From NCBI RefSeq assembly GCF_000238255.3, contig NZ_CP011039.1, positions 607,001-671,000 on the forward strand: a stretch of 64,000 nucleotides of DNA, in the 5' to 3' direction. Below the pieces are notes generated by a model. That model saw nothing but the letters and a program-made list of their open reading frames with translations, ran no database searches and had not been told where the DNA came from. This document shows positions 9,117-20,172 of this stretch, one piece after another. The stretch is from Pseudoalteromonas spongiae UST010723-006. Its GTDB lineage: Bacteria > Pseudomonadota > Gammaproteobacteria > Enterobacterales > Alteromonadaceae. The stretch's first letter is position 1, and each line of letters begins with the position of its first letter. The position numbers and the translations under genes are program-made.

Positions 9117-9858
9117 TGATGGCGTAAATGCAAAAGGGATTGAAGTACTCTATCACGCCCTATCGCAGATAGCAGAAGTAGTGGTTGTTGCACCTGATAG
9201 AAACTGTAGTGGTGCAAGTAACTCACTTACTTTATTAAACCCGTTAAGAACACATCAATATGATAATGGTTTTATATCGGTTAACGGCACGCCGAGTGAC
9301 TGTGTGCAATTGGCAATTAATAAATTGCTCGACTTTACGCCAGATTTAGTTGTGGCGGGCATAAATAATGGCGCTAATTTAGGTGACGATACCTTGTATT
9401 CAGGCACGGTGGCAGCCGCCAGTGAAGGGCGCTTTTTAGGATTGCCAGCGATTGCTGTATCTTTGTGCTCAAAACAGGAAGCGCATTACGATACCGCAGC
9501 TGCCGTTGCAGTTTCCATTATCAAAGAAATAAAAGCGCACCCGCTTGGTCCGGACCAAATTATTAATTTGAATGTACCTGATATTCCGCTTGCTGATTTA
9601 AAAGGCATTAAGGTTACGCGCTTAGGCTCACGTCACAAAGCCGAAACCATGCAAGAACAAATAGACCCGTGGGGACGAAAAATATATTGGTATGGTCATT
9701 TAGGTGAAGCGCAAGATGCTGGCGATGGCACTGATTTTTTTGCGGTAGCTAATCATTATGCATCAGTGACCCCGTTGACAGTTGATATGACGGCAAAATC
9801 GAGCCTTGCCAAAATGGAATCTTGGGTTGAAGGATTGAATATTTCAGGTGTTGAATAA
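9094..9858 (+). CDS. surE: 5'/3'-nucleotidase SurE
   Basis: A 254-residue metal-dependent nucleoside monophosphatase linked to stationary-phase survival. The N terminus [11 protein letters not shown] supplies the D8-D9 metal ligands; [10 protein letters not shown] gives the conserved serine region near residue 39, and [19 protein letters not shown] carries the asparagine ligand near 92. It starts inside the truD 3' end and overlaps pcm by 11 bp. Confidence 0.95.
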   Translation: MKILLSNDDGVNAKGIEVLYHALSQIAEVVVVAPDRNCSGASNSLTLLNPLRTHQYDNGFISVNGTPSDCVQLAINKLLDFTPDLVVAGINNGANLGDDTLYSGTVAAASEGRFLGLPAIAVSLCSKQEAHYDTAAAVAVSIIKEIKAHPLGPDQIINLNVPDIPLADLKGIKVTRLGSRHKAETMQEQIDPWGRKIYWYGHLGEAQDAGDGTDFFAVANHYASVTPLTVDMTAKSSLAKMESWVEGLNISGVE

Positions 9859-10492
9859 TTATCGTCGTAGTGCGCATCAACTCGCGCAATTAGTTTATGA
9901 GCAAGGCATTCGATCTCAGCAAGTATTGGATGCGATTGCTGCTACACCCCGCCATTTGTTTGTAGATGACGTGTTAAAACACAAATCGTATCAAAACACC
10001 GCGTTACCTATTGGTTTGGGACAAACAATTTCTCAGCCTTTTATTGTTGCGCGTATGACCGAGCTTTTGTTGCAGCTTACAGGTCCAAATGCCAAGGTAT
10101 TAGAAATTGGCACTGGCTCAGGTTATCAATCCGCAATTCTCGCTCAGTGTTTTCGTTCGGTATATTCAGTTGAACGAATTAAAGCATTGCAATGGCAAGC
10201 CAAAAGACGTTTACACCAGCTTGATTTATTCAATGTCACTATGAAACACGCTGATGGTTGGCAAGGCTGGCAATCTAACGCGCCTTATGACGGAATTATT
10301 GTTACAGCCGCAGCGAGTGAGTTGCCGCAAGCATTACTGGAACAGCTTAATGAAGGCGGAGTGCTTATTTCTCCAGTAGGCGGTAATGAGCAACAGAACT
10401 TAGTTGCAGTGAAGCGTCAAGGTCATGAGTTTATTACGCAAACATTAGAACCTGTAAGATTTGTACCGCTGGTTGCTGGCGCAATTAATTAG
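9848..10492 (+). CDS. pcm: Protein-L-isoaspartate O-methyltransferase Pcm
   Basis: Repairs isoaspartyl residues in damaged proteins using S-adenosylmethionine. The 214-residue protein shows [22 protein letters not shown] and the SAM-binding [13 protein letters not shown] motif. The start is GTG at 9848 within the surE end. The position between surE and nlpD is the conserved order in gammaproteobacteria. Confidence 0.95.
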   Translation: MLNNYRRSAHQLAQLVYEQGIRSQQVLDAIAATPRHLFVDDVLKHKSYQNTALPIGLGQTISQPFIVARMTELLLQLTGPNAKVLEIGTGSGYQSAILAQCFRSVYSVERIKALQWQAKRRLHQLDLFNVTMKHADGWQGWQSNAPYDGIIVTAAASELPQALLEQLNEGGVLISPVGGNEQQNLVAVKRQGHEFITQTLEPVRFVPLVAGAIN

Positions 10493-10501
10493 GTGATATT
10501 A

Positions 10502-11326
10502 ATGCGTCTGTTAACTCAACTACTTATTTGCTTAATCTGTCTTCAGTTAATAGCGTGCAGTAGCAGAACAACGCCGGCGCCGGTCGCGAACCTTTCATCT
10601 GGTAAGAGTAGTTCGCAACAAAAAATTAAAATTAATGGAAGTAACTATAAAGTTAAGAAAGGTGAAACCCTTTACTCGATCGCCTTTAGATCAAACAAAG
10701 ACTTCCGTGATCTCGCTAAGATCAATGGCATTAAAGCACCTTACACCATATTTCCAGGTCAAATAATACACTTAGTATCACCACCCAAACGTGCAAAAAA
10801 GGCTAAAAAATACACGGTCACTAGTAGCAAGTCCACCAAAAATAAACAAAAAAATAACAATTTATTAAAAAAACCACTTGATCAGAAAAAACAACAAGAG
10901 TATGTTGAAAATCAAGCCAGTTTAAAAAAGCAACAAAAGATAGCGAAAACATCTGGTAAGTTGCGCTGGTATTGGCCTGCTAAAGGTCGTATAGCCCGCA
11001 AGTTTTCAGGAAAAGAAAACGGCTATAAAGGAATTCTAATAAAAAATAAGTTAGGGACTGACATTCTTGCAGCAGCAGACGGTATTGTTGTTTATGCGGG
11101 AAGTGCGTTAAGAGGGTATGGCAATTTAATCATAGTGAAACATAATGATGATTATCTAACGGCATACGCTCACAACCAAAAAATTTTGGTAAAAGAAAAG
11201 CAAAAAGTTACAGCTAGGCAAAAAATAGCCACTATGGGTAACTCTGAAGCTAAGTCGGTTGGACTGAGGTTTGAAGTAAGATACCGAGGTAAATCGGTTA
11301 ACCCATTAAGGTATTTGCCACGCTAA
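10502..11326 (+). CDS. nlpD: Divisome-associated lipoprotein NlpD (LysM and degenerate LytM)
   Basis: An activator-type lipoprotein of 274 residues. A signal peptide ends in a lipobox LIAC near residue 16; a LysM peptidoglycan-binding domain follows (YKVKKGETLYSIAF), then a lysine- and glutamine-rich linker and a C-terminal M23/LytM domain (about 160-274). The catalytic histidines of active M23 peptidases are missing (YKGILIK in place of an H-containing motif, LRFEVR in place of LHFEIR), as in E. coli NlpD, which activates the amidase AmiC. The ATG at 10502 after AGGTGA is preferred over GTG 10493. The rpoS promoter is commonly inside nlpD; that is established for E. coli and inferred here. 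Confidence 0.92.
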   Translation: MRLLTQLLICLICLQLIACSSRTTPAPVANLSSGKSSSQQKIKINGSNYKVKKGETLYSIAFRSNKDFRDLAKINGIKAPYTIFPGQIIHLVSPPKRAKKAKKYTVTSSKSTKNKQKNNNLLKKPLDQKKQQEYVENQASLKKQQKIAKTSGKLRWYWPAKGRIARKFSGKENGYKGILIKNKLGTDILAAADGIVVYAGSALRGYGNLIIVKHNDDYLTAYAHNQKILVKEKQKVTARQKIATMGNSEAKSVGLRFEVRYRGKSVNPLRYLPR

Positions 11327-11389
11327 GTTAGTTGGGGCGCGAACGTGTTTTAGTGTTTAAAGGTCACTGAATGACTCGGGAGGATGCTT

Positions 11390-12346
11390 ATGGGACGCAC
11401 AAAGAAAGAAAATAGTACAGAACTAAACGTTGATATGGATGTTAAAGACGAGGTTTTGGAAGAAATTGAAGATACAGAAGACGAAATCTTCGCAAAAGAA
11501 GAAGTTGTTAAAAATTTAGATGCTACACAACTTTATCTTGGCGAAATCGGCTTTTCACCACTACTTAGTGCAGAAGAAGAAGTATTCTTTGCACGCAAGG
11601 CCTTACGAGGATGTGAAGCATCACGAAAACGCATGATTGAAAGTAATCTACGTTTAGTGGTCAAAATAGCGCGTCGTTATAACAATCGTGGGCTGGCACT
11701 ATTAGATCTCATCGAAGAAGGTAATTTAGGCCTGATCAGAGCGGTAGAAAAATTTGATCCTGAACGTGGATTTAGATTTTCTACATACGCAACTTGGTGG
11801 ATCCGTCAAACCATTGAACGTGCGATTATGAACCAAACACGCACGATTCGCTTACCGATCCATGTTGTTAAAGAGCTTAATGTTTATTTACGTACAGCAC
11901 GAGAATTAACACAAAAGCTTGACCATGAACCAACCGCAGAAGAAATAGCAGAGAAGCTTGATCGCCCTGTTGAAGATGTGAGTAAAATGCTGCGTCTTAA
12001 CGAAAAGATCAGCTCTGTTGATACACCAATCGGCGGTGATTCAGACAAAGCGTTATTAGATATCATTGCAGATGAAAAGGGACGTGGTCCTGAAGGTGAA
12101 ATTCAAGACCAAGACATTCACAATAATATTGTGCATTGGCTTGAAGAACTTAACGCGAAACAGCGTGAAGTGTTAGCACGACGCTTTGGATTGCTTGGCT
12201 ATGAACCTTCAACGCTTGAAGATGTAGGTAAAGAAATTGGATTAACACGCGAACGCGTAAGACAAATTCAGGTTGAAGCGTTGCGTCGATTAAAAGAGGT
12301 GTTAACACACCAAGGATTAAATATTGAATCGCTATTTAGAGCTTAA
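11390..12346 (+). CDS. rpoS: RNA polymerase sigma factor RpoS
   Basis: The stationary-phase/general stress sigma factor, 318 residues. Region 1.2 is seen as [16 protein letters not shown], region 2 as [14 protein letters not shown] and [18 protein letters not shown], region 3 as [12 protein letters not shown], and region 4 as VLARRFGL plus the helix-turn-helix [17 protein letters not shown]. The ATG at 11390 has GGGAGGA 5-6 bases upstream and is preferred to the ATG at 11384, which lies inside that ribosome-binding site. The pcm-nlpD-rpoS order is conserved. Confidence 0.96.
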   Translation: MGRTKKENSTELNVDMDVKDEVLEEIEDTEDEIFAKEEVVKNLDATQLYLGEIGFSPLLSAEEEVFFARKALRGCEASRKRMIESNLRLVVKIARRYNNRGLALLDLIEEGNLGLIRAVEKFDPERGFRFSTYATWWIRQTIERAIMNQTRTIRLPIHVVKELNVYLRTARELTQKLDHEPTAEEIAEKLDRPVEDVSKMLRLNEKISSVDTPIGGDSDKALLDIIADEKGRGPEGEIQDQDIHNNIVHWLEELNAKQREVLARRFGLLGYEPSTLEDVGKEIGLTRERVRQIQVEALRRLKEVLTHQGLNIESLFRA

Positions 12347-12351
12347 TAAAT

Positions 12352-12515
12352 AATACCAATTCTGTTAAGTATGTGATCAGGGATAACGCTGGATAAATGA
12401 AATGGTAACAAGTCAGAATTTTTCTGATGTAGTTGCTCTATATTGATAAACTCTAACGCAGTTAGCATGATATTTAGTCCGCTAGGATGACCAGCTACTT
12501 AAGTGAATTGGTATA
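12352..12515. repeat. Small inverted-repeat (MITE-like) element behind rpoS
   Basis: The interval is bounded by AATACCAATTCTGTTAAGTA at 12352-12371 and its imperfect inverse TACTTAAGTGAATTGGTATA at 12496-12515 (about 17 of 20 positions match). It is 164 bp long, has no open frame of note, and contains an internal TCAGAA/TTCTGA hairpin. Short AT-rich elements ending in ATACCAATT are common in Alteromonadales genomes (recollection, not a search). It begins only 5 bp after the rpoS stop codon, so it forms the 3' untranslated region. Confidence 0.6.
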
Positions 12516-12531
12516 ACAACCAGTTAAAAAT

Positions 12532-12560
12532 AAAAAACCGCTTATTATCAGCGGTTTTTT
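12532..12560. terminator. Bidirectional terminator between rpoS and ispB
   Basis: AAAAAACCGC and GCGGTTTTTT flank a short loop, giving a stem with an A run on one side and a T run on the other, suited to ending both the plus-strand rpoS and minus-strand ispB transcripts. Confidence 0.85.
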
Positions 12561-12603
12561 ATTTAAATACTTTAGTAGTTATTTAAAGCAAAACTCAGTT
12601 TGA

Positions 12604-13575
12604 TTAGTATTTTCTATCGACTGATAATTTAGCAAGTGCAATTAATGCATCTTTATACTCTGAATTTGGCAGTACAGAAAGGTAGTTAATTGCTTTTTCG
12701 GCTTCTTCTTGTGCTTTTTGCATTGTGAGTGCTAACGCATTGGTTTCTTCAAGAATAGCGAGAACTTTGTCTAGGTAATCTTTGCCATCAGCTTTTTCAA
12801 TTGCCCCTCGGATCAATTCAGCTTGCGCTTGTGATCCATTTTGCATTGCATAGATCAAAGGTAATGTTGGCTTACCTTCTGCCAGATCGTCACCGATTGA
12901 TTTACCTAGTTCAGCTTGGTTTGCGCTGTAATCGAGCACATCATCGACTAGTTGGAAGGCGGTACCAAGATGCATGCCATAAAACTTTAATCCGTTTATT
13001 ACGTCTTCATCTTGTTCTGTAATAATGGCAGCTAGTTCAGTTGCAGCTTCAAATAATTTTGCTGTTTTACTGTAAATGACCTGCATATAGCTTTCTTCGC
13101 TAGTATTAGGGTCGTTGCAATTCATTAATTGTAGCACTTCACCTTCAGCAATAACGTTCGTTGCATGAGCAAAAATATCCATTACTTGCATCTTATTGAA
13201 ACCAACCATCAGCTGGAAAGCACGAGTGTAGATAAAATCACCAACAAGCACGCTGGCTGCATTACCAAATTCAGCATTAGCTGTTGGGTTTCCACGACGT
13301 AGAAGTGATTCGTCAACAACGTCGTCGTGTAATAGTGTAGCGGTATGGATAAATTCTACGATGGTTGCTAGACGAATATGCTCATTACCTGTGTGTCCTA
13401 ACGCTTTTGCAGCGAGGATTGAAAGTATTGGGCGAATGCGTTTGCCACCGCTATTGACAATATAAAGCCCCAATTGATTGACAAGCGCAACGTTCGACTG
13501 CAGTTGTTGTTCGATTAGTTGATTAACCGCCAACATATCTTGTTCTGTTAAGGCTTGGATCGCTTTTATATCCAT
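12604..13575 (-). CDS. ispB: Octaprenyl diphosphate synthase IspB
   Basis: Makes the long isoprenoid side chain of quinones. The 323-residue protein has both aspartate-rich motifs of trans-prenyltransferases: DDVVD at 84-88 followed by ESLLRRGNP, and QLVDDVLDY near 210. GGKRIRP near 43-49 binds the substrate diphosphate. The frame runs 26 codons further upstream, but ATG 13575 is preceded by TTGGAG at good spacing and matches the family N terminus. The gene is divergent from rplU, the usual arrangement in gammaproteobacteria. Confidence 0.94.
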   Translation of the reverse strand: MDIKAIQALTEQDMLAVNQLIEQQLQSNVALVNQLGLYIVNSGGKRIRPILSILAAKALGHTGNEHIRLATIVEFIHTATLLHDDVVDESLLRRGNPTANAEFGNAASVLVGDFIYTRAFQLMVGFNKMQVMDIFAHATNVIAEGEVLQLMNCNDPNTSEESYMQVIYSKTAKLFEAATELAAIITEQDEDVINGLKFYGMHLGTAFQLVDDVLDYSANQAELGKSIGDDLAEGKPTLPLIYAMQNGSQAQAELIRGAIEKADGKDYLDKVLAILEETNALALTMQKAQEEAEKAINYLSVLPNSEYKDALIALAKLSVDRKY

Positions 13576-13782
13576 GGGTCTCCAACAAGTAAAGAGGTAA
13601 GATCCGCTGATTTGCGGGGATTGTACACTATTTTTGGCACTGAGTAGAATCAATATTTTATGTAAAATAATAGTTTTCTACAGCGCTTTAATTAGGTAGA
13701 ATTGTCGCCATTAATATTAAATTTTTTAGTGTGTCTTACAACACGCAACATATTTAGTCTTTTTTATGAAAATAGGCTTGCG

Positions 13783-13860
13783 CTACGCTCTGATTTCGCG
13801 TAGACTTCGCGCCCTATCGAAGATTATTAAGTTGCGTCGATTTGAGGGCGCAGAACGGAG
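13783..13860 (+). promoter_or_regulatory. Structured 5' leader of rplU-rpmA
   Basis: Two hairpins lie immediately before the gene: CTACGC (13783-13788) with GCGTAG (13798-13803), and GCGCCCT (13809-13815) with AGGGCGC (13845-13851), the latter extended by TCGA at 13817-13820 and 13837-13840. The second stem ends 2-3 bases before the AACGGAG ribosome-binding site, so it could control translation. Autogenous control by L21 is a guess. Confidence 0.5.
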
Positions 13861-13866
13861 TTAATT

Positions 13867-14178
13867 ATGTACGCGGTTTTCCAAAGTGGTGGTAAACAGC
13901 ACCGTGTGACTGAAGGTCAAACGATTCGCCTTGAGAAATTAGAGGCTGAAACTGGTGCAGCAGTAGAATTTGACAAAGTATTACTTGTTGCAAACGGTGA
14001 GAAAATCGAAATTGGTGCACCTTTCGTTAATGGCGGTAAGGTTACAGCTGAAGTTGTATCTCATGGTCGTGGTGAGAAAGTTAAGATCGTTAAGTTTAGA
14101 CGTCGTAAGCATTCTCGCAAGCAAATGGGTCACCGTCAGTGGTTCACTGAAGTTAAAATCACTGGCATTAACGCTTAA
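13867..14178 (+). CDS. rplU: 50S ribosomal protein L21
   Basis: A 103-residue ribosomal protein that binds 23S r[17 protein letters not shown] at the N terminus and the basic [19 protein letters not shown] segment are signatures of L21. AACGGAG lies 6 bases before the ATG. It is followed after 17 bp by rpmA, the universal pairing, and is preceded by a structured leader. Confidence 0.97.
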   Translation: MYAVFQSGGKQHRVTEGQTIRLEKLEAETGAAVEFDKVLLVANGEKIEIGAPFVNGGKVTAEVVSHGRGEKVKIVKFRRRKHSRKQMGHRQWFTEVKITGINA

Positions 14179-14195
14179 TTTAGAGGTACAGAAAG

Positions 14196-14453
14196 ATGGC
14201 ACATAAGAAAGCAGCTGGTAGTACTCGTAACGGTCGTGATTCAGAAAGTAAACGCCTAGGTGTTAAGCGTTACGGTGGTGAATCAGTTTTAGCGGGTAAC
14301 ATCATCGTTCGTCAACGTGGTACTAAGTTCCACGCAGGTACAAACGTAGGTATGGGTAAAGACCACACTTTATTTGCAACATCAAACGGTAAAGTTCAGT
14401 TTGAGCAAAAAGGTCCTTTAGGTCGCAAATACGTAAGCATCATCGCTGAGTAA
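14196..14453 (+). CDS. rpmA: 50S ribosomal protein L27
   Basis: An 85-residue ribosomal protein whose N terminus reaches the peptidyl-transferase centre. [16 protein letters not shown] followed by [10 protein letters not shown] is diagnostic. There is no N-terminal extension of the Firmicute type that needs cleavage. Co-transcribed with rplU and followed by a strong terminator. Confidence 0.97.
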   Translation: MAHKKAAGSTRNGRDSESKRLGVKRYGGESVLAGNIIVRQRGTKFHAGTNVGMGKDHTLFATSNGKVQFEQKGPLGRKYVSIIAE

Positions 14454-14467
14454 GCCCTAAAAGTTTT

Positions 14468-14497
14468 AAAAAGCCCCGCAACTGCGGGGCTTTTTTT
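14468..14497 (+). terminator. Intrinsic terminator after rplU-rpmA
   Basis: A GCCCCGC/GCGGGGC stem (14473-14479 and 14484-14490) with a 4-nt loop is followed by seven T residues; a matching A run precedes it. Confidence 0.92.
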
Positions 14498-14538
14498 GTT
14501 TCTTGATTACGCACAACCCGTTTGTCTTGGTATAATAA

Positions 14539-15726
<1,188 letters not shown>

Positions 15727-15727
15727 T

Positions 15728-15752
15728 AAAAGGTGCTTGCGCACCTTTTTTT
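15728..15752 (+). terminator. Intrinsic terminator after obgE
   Basis: AGGTGC-TTGC-GCACCT is flanked by an A run and seven T residues. Confidence 0.88.
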
Positions 15753-15808
15753 ATATTTAATAAAAAAGTACTAATAATAAGTAACTAGGTTAAAAGTATT
15801 AATTTCTT

Positions 15809-16309
15809 ATGAAGATTTCAATGATAGCTGCGATGGCTAATAATCGTATTATTGGTAAAGATAACGATATGCCATGGCACCTTCCTGCTGATTTAAAGCA
15901 CTTTAAATCGGTCACCTTGGGCAAACCTGTCATTATGGGACGCCGTACATATGAGTCGATCGGCCGTCTATTACCAGGCCGAGACAATATTATTATCACG
16001 CGTAATCCAGAGTACGTTGTTGAAGGTGCGATAATGGCTGAAAGCCCAGAGCATGCGCTCTCTTTGGCTGGTGACGTAGATGAAGTTATGATTATTGGTG
16101 GCGGTAAAATTTACTTAGACTTTTTAAGCCGTGCAGATCGACTATACTTAACGCATATAGATTTGGATGTTGATGGGGATACGCAGTTTCCTGATTATGA
16201 AGCTGTGGCAGATTGGCAGGTGCTAGAAACCCAAAGCTTCGCACCAGATGAAACCAATCAATATCATTACCAATTTGTTATTTATAAGAAATTAGGCTTA
16301 ATTTCTTGA
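15809..16309 (+). CDS. folA: Dihydrofolate reductase FolA
   Basis: Reduces dihydrofolate with NADPH. The 166-residue protein has the M20-loop region NRIIGKDNDMPWHLPADL with the catalytic acid at about residue 28 (PADLKHFK), GKPVIMGRRTYESIGR for NADPH binding, and MIIGGGKIY. The length is normal for chromosomal DHFR. The ATG at 15809 is the only reasonable start. It is a single gene between terminators of obgE and the next small gene. Confidence 0.95.
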   Translation: MKISMIAAMANNRIIGKDNDMPWHLPADLKHFKSVTLGKPVIMGRRTYESIGRLLPGRDNIIITRNPEYVVEGAIMAESPEHALSLAGDVDEVMIIGGGKIYLDFLSRADRLYLTHIDLDVDGDTQFPDYEAVADWQVLETQSFAPDETNQYHYQFVIYKKLGLIS

Positions 16310-16380
16310 AGATGATTTAACTTGTTGTTAGAATTGTTGCAATTAAATTAAGTATAAAGTGCTACTAGGGTTGCTGTACC

Positions 16381-16755
16381 ATGAAATTATCAACATTATT
16401 ATTTACTCTATCTGTATCTTCGGCTGCATTACTAAGCTCTCACACGGTAAATGCAAATGAGCAATTAGCTGCTAGTATTTGTGACTATGTTGCGGCTGAT
16501 GACAAAAGTCGTATTCGTAAGAAGCTTAAAGAATCACGTGTAAAGCTGCGCAATATTTATGCTGGCATTAGCTGTGGTGGCAATAACCTTATCCGTCATG
16601 CAATTGTTAGTGGTGCAGATGGCGTGGGTGAATATATTGTTAAGCAGTTACCAAAAAGCGATTTAGCAGCAGGCGGTGATGTGGCTTGGGCTGATGCAAA
16701 TGGTCATTCAAGCTCAGCTGTAATTGCAGCGTTAAAAGACCGTGCAGGTATTTAA
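16381..16755 (+). CDS. Small secreted DUF3718-like protein
   Basis: A 124-residue protein with a cleavable signal peptide (hydrophobic residues about 5-20, ending at VNANE). The mature part has two cysteines (ICDYVAADD, ISCGGNNLIRH), which could form a disulfide in the periplasm. Length and pattern fit the uncharacterised DUF3718 family of Shewanella and Pseudoalteromonas; this is recollection. It has its own terminator, so it is likely a single-gene unit. Function unknown. Confidence 0.6.
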   Translation: MKLSTLLFTLSVSSAALLSSHTVNANEQLAASICDYVAADDKSRIRKKLKESRVKLRNIYAGISCGGNNLIRHAIVSGADGVGEYIVKQLPKSDLAAGGDVAWADANGHSSSAVIAALKDRAGI

Positions 16756-16786
16756 CGAACACCGCTAATTAGTTTATTCCCTTTGT

Positions 16787-16814
16787 AAAAGCCAGCTTTA
16801 AGCTGGCTTTTTTG
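16787..16814 (+). terminator. Intrinsic terminator after the DUF3718-like gene
   Basis: AAAAGCCAGC-TTTAA-GCTGGCTTTTTT: a perfect 7-bp stem with a T run. Confidence 0.9.
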
Positions 16815-17101
16815 TTTTTTGATCCTCTTAAAGTATAAAGTCATTATAGTGCTGGCTATGTAGTTAAAAGTAATCTTTAAGGAATAGAAAAAGAGCGGAG
16901 TTTTAAACGCTTTAACCTCAGTTATTTTGACCTTTCATCTTGAATAACAGACTCAATTAATTCGTTATTATTGAAGTTTTGCTGCATCTCTGAAGAGCAA
17001 CTCTAAGCTCGCACATCAGGCTGACGATTTATTTAATCTTGTACAGCCGTTACTCAGTTAAAGTTACTTGTTAATTTTAAATCGAGTTTTGTTTAGATAT
17101 T
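16815..17101. other. Gene-free stretch between two terminators
   Basis: About 290 bp with no convincing open frame, no repeat seen elsewhere in the window and no tRNA-like fold. It is AT-rich and bounded by the terminator of the small secreted protein and that of the chemoreceptor. A small RNA cannot be excluded, but nothing in the sequence demands one. Confidence 0.5.
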
Positions 17102-17132
17102 AAAAAGGCCCACTGATTGGTGGGCCTTTTTG
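17102..17132 (-). terminator. Terminator of the chemoreceptor gene
   Basis: AAAAAGGCCCAC-TGATTG-GTGGGCCTTTTT: a stem with A and T runs on both sides, usable on the minus strand for the chemoreceptor gene that stops 23 bp away. Confidence 0.85.
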
Positions 17133-17154
17133 TTTTGAAAGTGTGTTAATAGCG

Positions 17155-19170
17155 TTACACTTTAAACTCTTCTACAGAGAGTCTTAGCTCTTCTGCAAGC
17201 TTAGCAACTTCACTTGCTGACGCTGATGTCTGGTTTGCACCCTCAGCAGTTTGTTCGGCTATTGCAACAATTGACTCTAAGCTTTCACTGATCTCTTGTG
17301 ATACTTGATGTTGCTCGCCTGCTGCTGTTGCAATTTGTTCACTCGCATCGTGCGCTTGTGATACCGCTTGCGTAATTTGCTCAAGCGCAGAAGCGGCTTG
17401 TTCAGACTGTTCAACACATGAATCGGCTTGCTGCTGGCCTTTCGCCATTACAGATACCGCCTCTTCTGCACCACTTTGCAGTGATTCAATCATAGCCTGA
17501 ATTTCTTGTGTAGATTCTTGGGTTTTGCTTGCAAGTGAGCGTACTTCGTCAGCTACCACTGCGAAACCACGGCCCTGTTCACCAGCACGCGCAGCTTCGA
17601 TAGCAGCGTTAAGTGCAAGTAAGTTTGTTTGTTCTGCAATACCTCTAATTACATCTAAAATGCCGCCAATTGACGCGCTGTCTTGATGCAGTTTATTAAT
17701 AACCTGAGACGCACCAGCCACTTCACGAGCAAGTTGTTCAATAGTTAGCTTGTTATTACTTGAAATTGTTTTAACGCGCTCAGCTTCGTTGTCAGCTTGT
17801 TTAATTTCATGTAACGCGTCTTCAGCACTTTGTGTCACTGATTGTGAGGTGCTGCTCATTTCAGTTGTTGCTGTTGCTGCTTGTTCAACTTGTGCTCGTT
17901 GACTTTCAATTGCTTGGCTCGATTCAACCGTCACAGCCGATGTTTCCTCAGAAGCCGCTGCAAGCTGTGTAGAACGTGAAATAATACCTTGAATTAAGTT
18001 GCGTAAATTGTCGGTCACGCGGTTTAAGCTTTTCGCTAATTCACCAAATTCATCTTTATTGCTATCGTCAAGGCGCATTGTCATATCGCCTTGCGCCACG
18101 TTATCAAGCACTTTGTTGATTTCAGATAACGGCTTCGTGATACGTTGAACTGTTAAAAACGCAATAACAATCGCAATTACAGTGGCAATGATCATACCTA
18201 ACCATGTCCAAAGCTCTGCTTTTGATACGCTGCTTTCCACTTCTTTTCTAAGCTCTACTACAAGTGTATCCGAAAGGGAAGTTAGTTTATCTAGCTGAGA
18301 GCTCGCCGTATTAGTGTCTTGCTCTGCAAGCGATAAATTTGTAGTTGCTTCTTCAAGCTGTCTAATATGATTTTGCTTTACGTTAGCGAGTGATTTACTG
18401 CCTTGGCCGTTTTCTTTCACAACCGCAAAATAGCTTTGGAAGTCTTGGTGTAAGTCTTCATCTGTTTGTTTAAAGGTTTCTGAAAGTAGCTCGATATTGC
18501 GCTCAATGTCAGCAAGGCTGTAGTTTACTTCGTTTGATAAGGTTTCTACTGTTGCTGCATTTTTAATATTTTTAAGATCTGTGCTGTTGCTAACAATGCT
18601 AAGAAGTGCATTTTCAATATTCGAAACGGCTTGGTAAAGGCGTTGTGAGTTATCTTCAAGCTCTGCACTATCACTTAAGTCTAATACGACAGTGCTGGCA
18701 TCTTCCGCAGCAATTTCCAGTGTTTCTAACTGTGTTGTTAAACTGCTTTCAATTTGCAGAGCACTAGTTTTGTTGTTGATAAGGTTTTGCACTCGGCCAA
18801 CAAAACTGTTGTAAGTTTTATCAACAGCTGAGGCGGCATTTGCCAGTTGTGCATCGCTGCTAACAACCTGCTTTAGTCGTTCATTTGATTTATCAAAATC
18901 TTCAGCTGCAGAGCGGTATTGGTTTACTAGACCCTGAAGCTGCTTACTGTTGTCGCTGTAATAAACTTGCAGCGCAAGTGCCTGCATTTTATTGAACGAA
19001 ACCTGAAGCTCATTTGTCGCTCTGAGCGCAGGAATAGAGAGGGTATTAACATGGTTAGAGGAATTGCTAATGCTATTGATTCTAACAAGTGAGTTGATAC
19101 CAATGGTGATCAAAAGTAGGGTGATTAGGATAAAGCCACCCCAAATACGTTGGCTGACAGTCAACTTCAT
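17155..19170 (-). CDS. Methyl-accepting chemotaxis protein
   Basis: A chemoreceptor of 671 residues. A membrane helix lies at about 8-28, a long helical periplasmic ligand-binding region at about 29-320, a second membrane helix at about 322-343, a HAMP domain to about 398, and a cytoplasmic signalling domain to the end. The hairpin tip contains [18 protein letters not shown] followed by [14 protein letters not shown], the CheA/CheW contact region. There is no C-terminal CheR-binding pentapeptide. The ATG at 19170 is chosen because AGGA sits 6 bases upstream; the ATG at 19176 directly abuts that site. It is a stand-alone gene and the ligand is unknown. Confidence 0.93.
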   Translation of the reverse strand: MKLTVSQRIWGGFILITLLLITIGINSLVRINSISNSSNHVNTLSIPALRATNELQVSFNKMQALALQVYYSDNSKQLQGLVNQYRSAAEDFDKSNERLKQVVSSDAQLANAASAVDKTYNSFVGRVQNLINNKTSALQIESSLTTQLETLEIAAEDASTVVLDLSDSAELEDNSQRLYQAVSNIENALLSIVSNSTDLKNIKNAATVETLSNEVNYSLADIERNIELLSETFKQTDEDLHQDFQSYFAVVKENGQGSKSLANVKQNHIRQLEEATTNLSLAEQDTNTASSQLDKLTSLSDTLVVELRKEVESSVSKAELWTWLGMIIATVIAIVIAFLTVQRITKPLSEINKVLDNVAQGDMTMRLDDSNKDEFGELAKSLNRVTDNLRNLIQGIISRSTQLAAASEETSAVTVESSQAIESQRAQVEQAATATTEMSSTSQSVTQSAEDALHEIKQADNEAERVKTISSNNKLTIEQLAREVAGASQVINKLHQDSASIGGILDVIRGIAEQTNLLALNAAIEAARAGEQGRGFAVVADEVRSLASKTQESTQEIQAMIESLQSGAEEAVSVMAKGQQQADSCVEQSEQAASALEQITQAVSQAHDASEQIATAAGEQHQVSQEISESLESIVAIAEQTAEGANQTSASASEVAKLAEELRLSVEEFKV

Positions 19171-19331
19171 ATTCATTCCTGTTTACTAATTGCCGGCAAA
19201 ATGAGTAAGCCTCTGAGGGCTTTTGTTATTTATCGACATACATGGATACAACTTTAGTTCAATCTAACAAACTCGTAACTTTATTTCAGTATTTATAGCT
19301 GAATAGTTAATTGTAGTATTTAAAATACAAC

Positions 19332-20162
19332 TTAAGTACTGTTTTTATGTTCTTTGTAGTTATTGCAATAATGTTTTTTCTTTGATTTTAGCTCAAGTAA
19401 AGTCATGTGCTCGCCCCAAACACAACCGGTATCAAGGGCAAATAGATTTGGATAAGGTGTTTGTCCTTTTAATGCAGCCCAATGACCAAAGCAAATATTA
19501 ATATCTGAATGATTATTTGTATTCACATCAAACCATGGAAATAATTCGGGTGAATTTTGGCTCGCAGGACCTTTATTTGCAAAGTCCATTTGTCCATGTT
19601 GATTAACAAAGCGCATACGCGAAAATGCATTTACGGTGTAGGTAAAGCGCGATAGTTTATCATTAGCTTGTGAAATGCAGTTAACGCTGTTGCCATACAT
19701 ATTTGCTAGGTAAAATTGTGCATTGTCACCTTGGTATTTTTTTTGTGCTTTAGCACAAAGTTCAATTGCTTTTTGCAATGATAATTGGGGATTTAATCCA
19801 GCGTGGGAAATAAAGGTATTATACTTTTCAAGCCATACCGCGAGCGGTTGCTGTCTTAAAAACTCAATGTAAGTAGGTAACTTTTTTGCGTTGAATAAGG
19901 CTTGTAAGTTATCTTTTGGGTTGGAAGTTTTTTGCGTGAAGTACGTCGCTAGTAAATGTAAGTCATGATTGCCTAACGTTATTGTTACACTGCCTTGCTG
20001 AGCAAAGAGATACTTTAAACACGCCAGTGAATCTGGACCGCGCGCAACAATATCGCCAACTAAGTAAAGGTGATCGCGGCTTGGGTTAAAATCTACCGTT
20101 TTTAATAACGAGATAAATTCGTTAAAGCACCCCTGCAGATCACCAATTACATATTTAGCCAT
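19332..20162 (-). CDS. apaH: Diadenosine tetraphosphatase ApaH
   Basis: Symmetrically hydrolyses Ap4A to two ADP. The 276-residue phosphoesterase has the metal-binding motifs GDLQGC (residues 7-12), GDIVARGPDS and GNHDLHL, followed by a downstream HAG and GHWAAL histidine pair. It is the last gene of the lptD-surA-pdxA-rsmA-apaG-apaH operon, 10 bp behind apaG. Confidence 0.94.
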   Translation of the reverse strand: MAKYVIGDLQGCFNEFISLLKTVDFNPSRDHLYLVGDIVARGPDSLACLKYLFAQQGSVTITLGNHDLHLLATYFTQKTSNPKDNLQALFNAKKLPTYIEFLRQQPLAVWLEKYNTFISHAGLNPQLSLQKAIELCAKAQKKYQGDNAQFYLANMYGNSVNCISQANDKLSRFTYTVNAFSRMRFVNQHGQMDFANKGPASQNSPELFPWFDVNTNNHSDINICFGHWAALKGQTPYPNLFALDTGCVWGEHMTLLELKSKKKHYCNNYKEHKNST

Positions 20163-20172
20163 ATTTGCTTAA

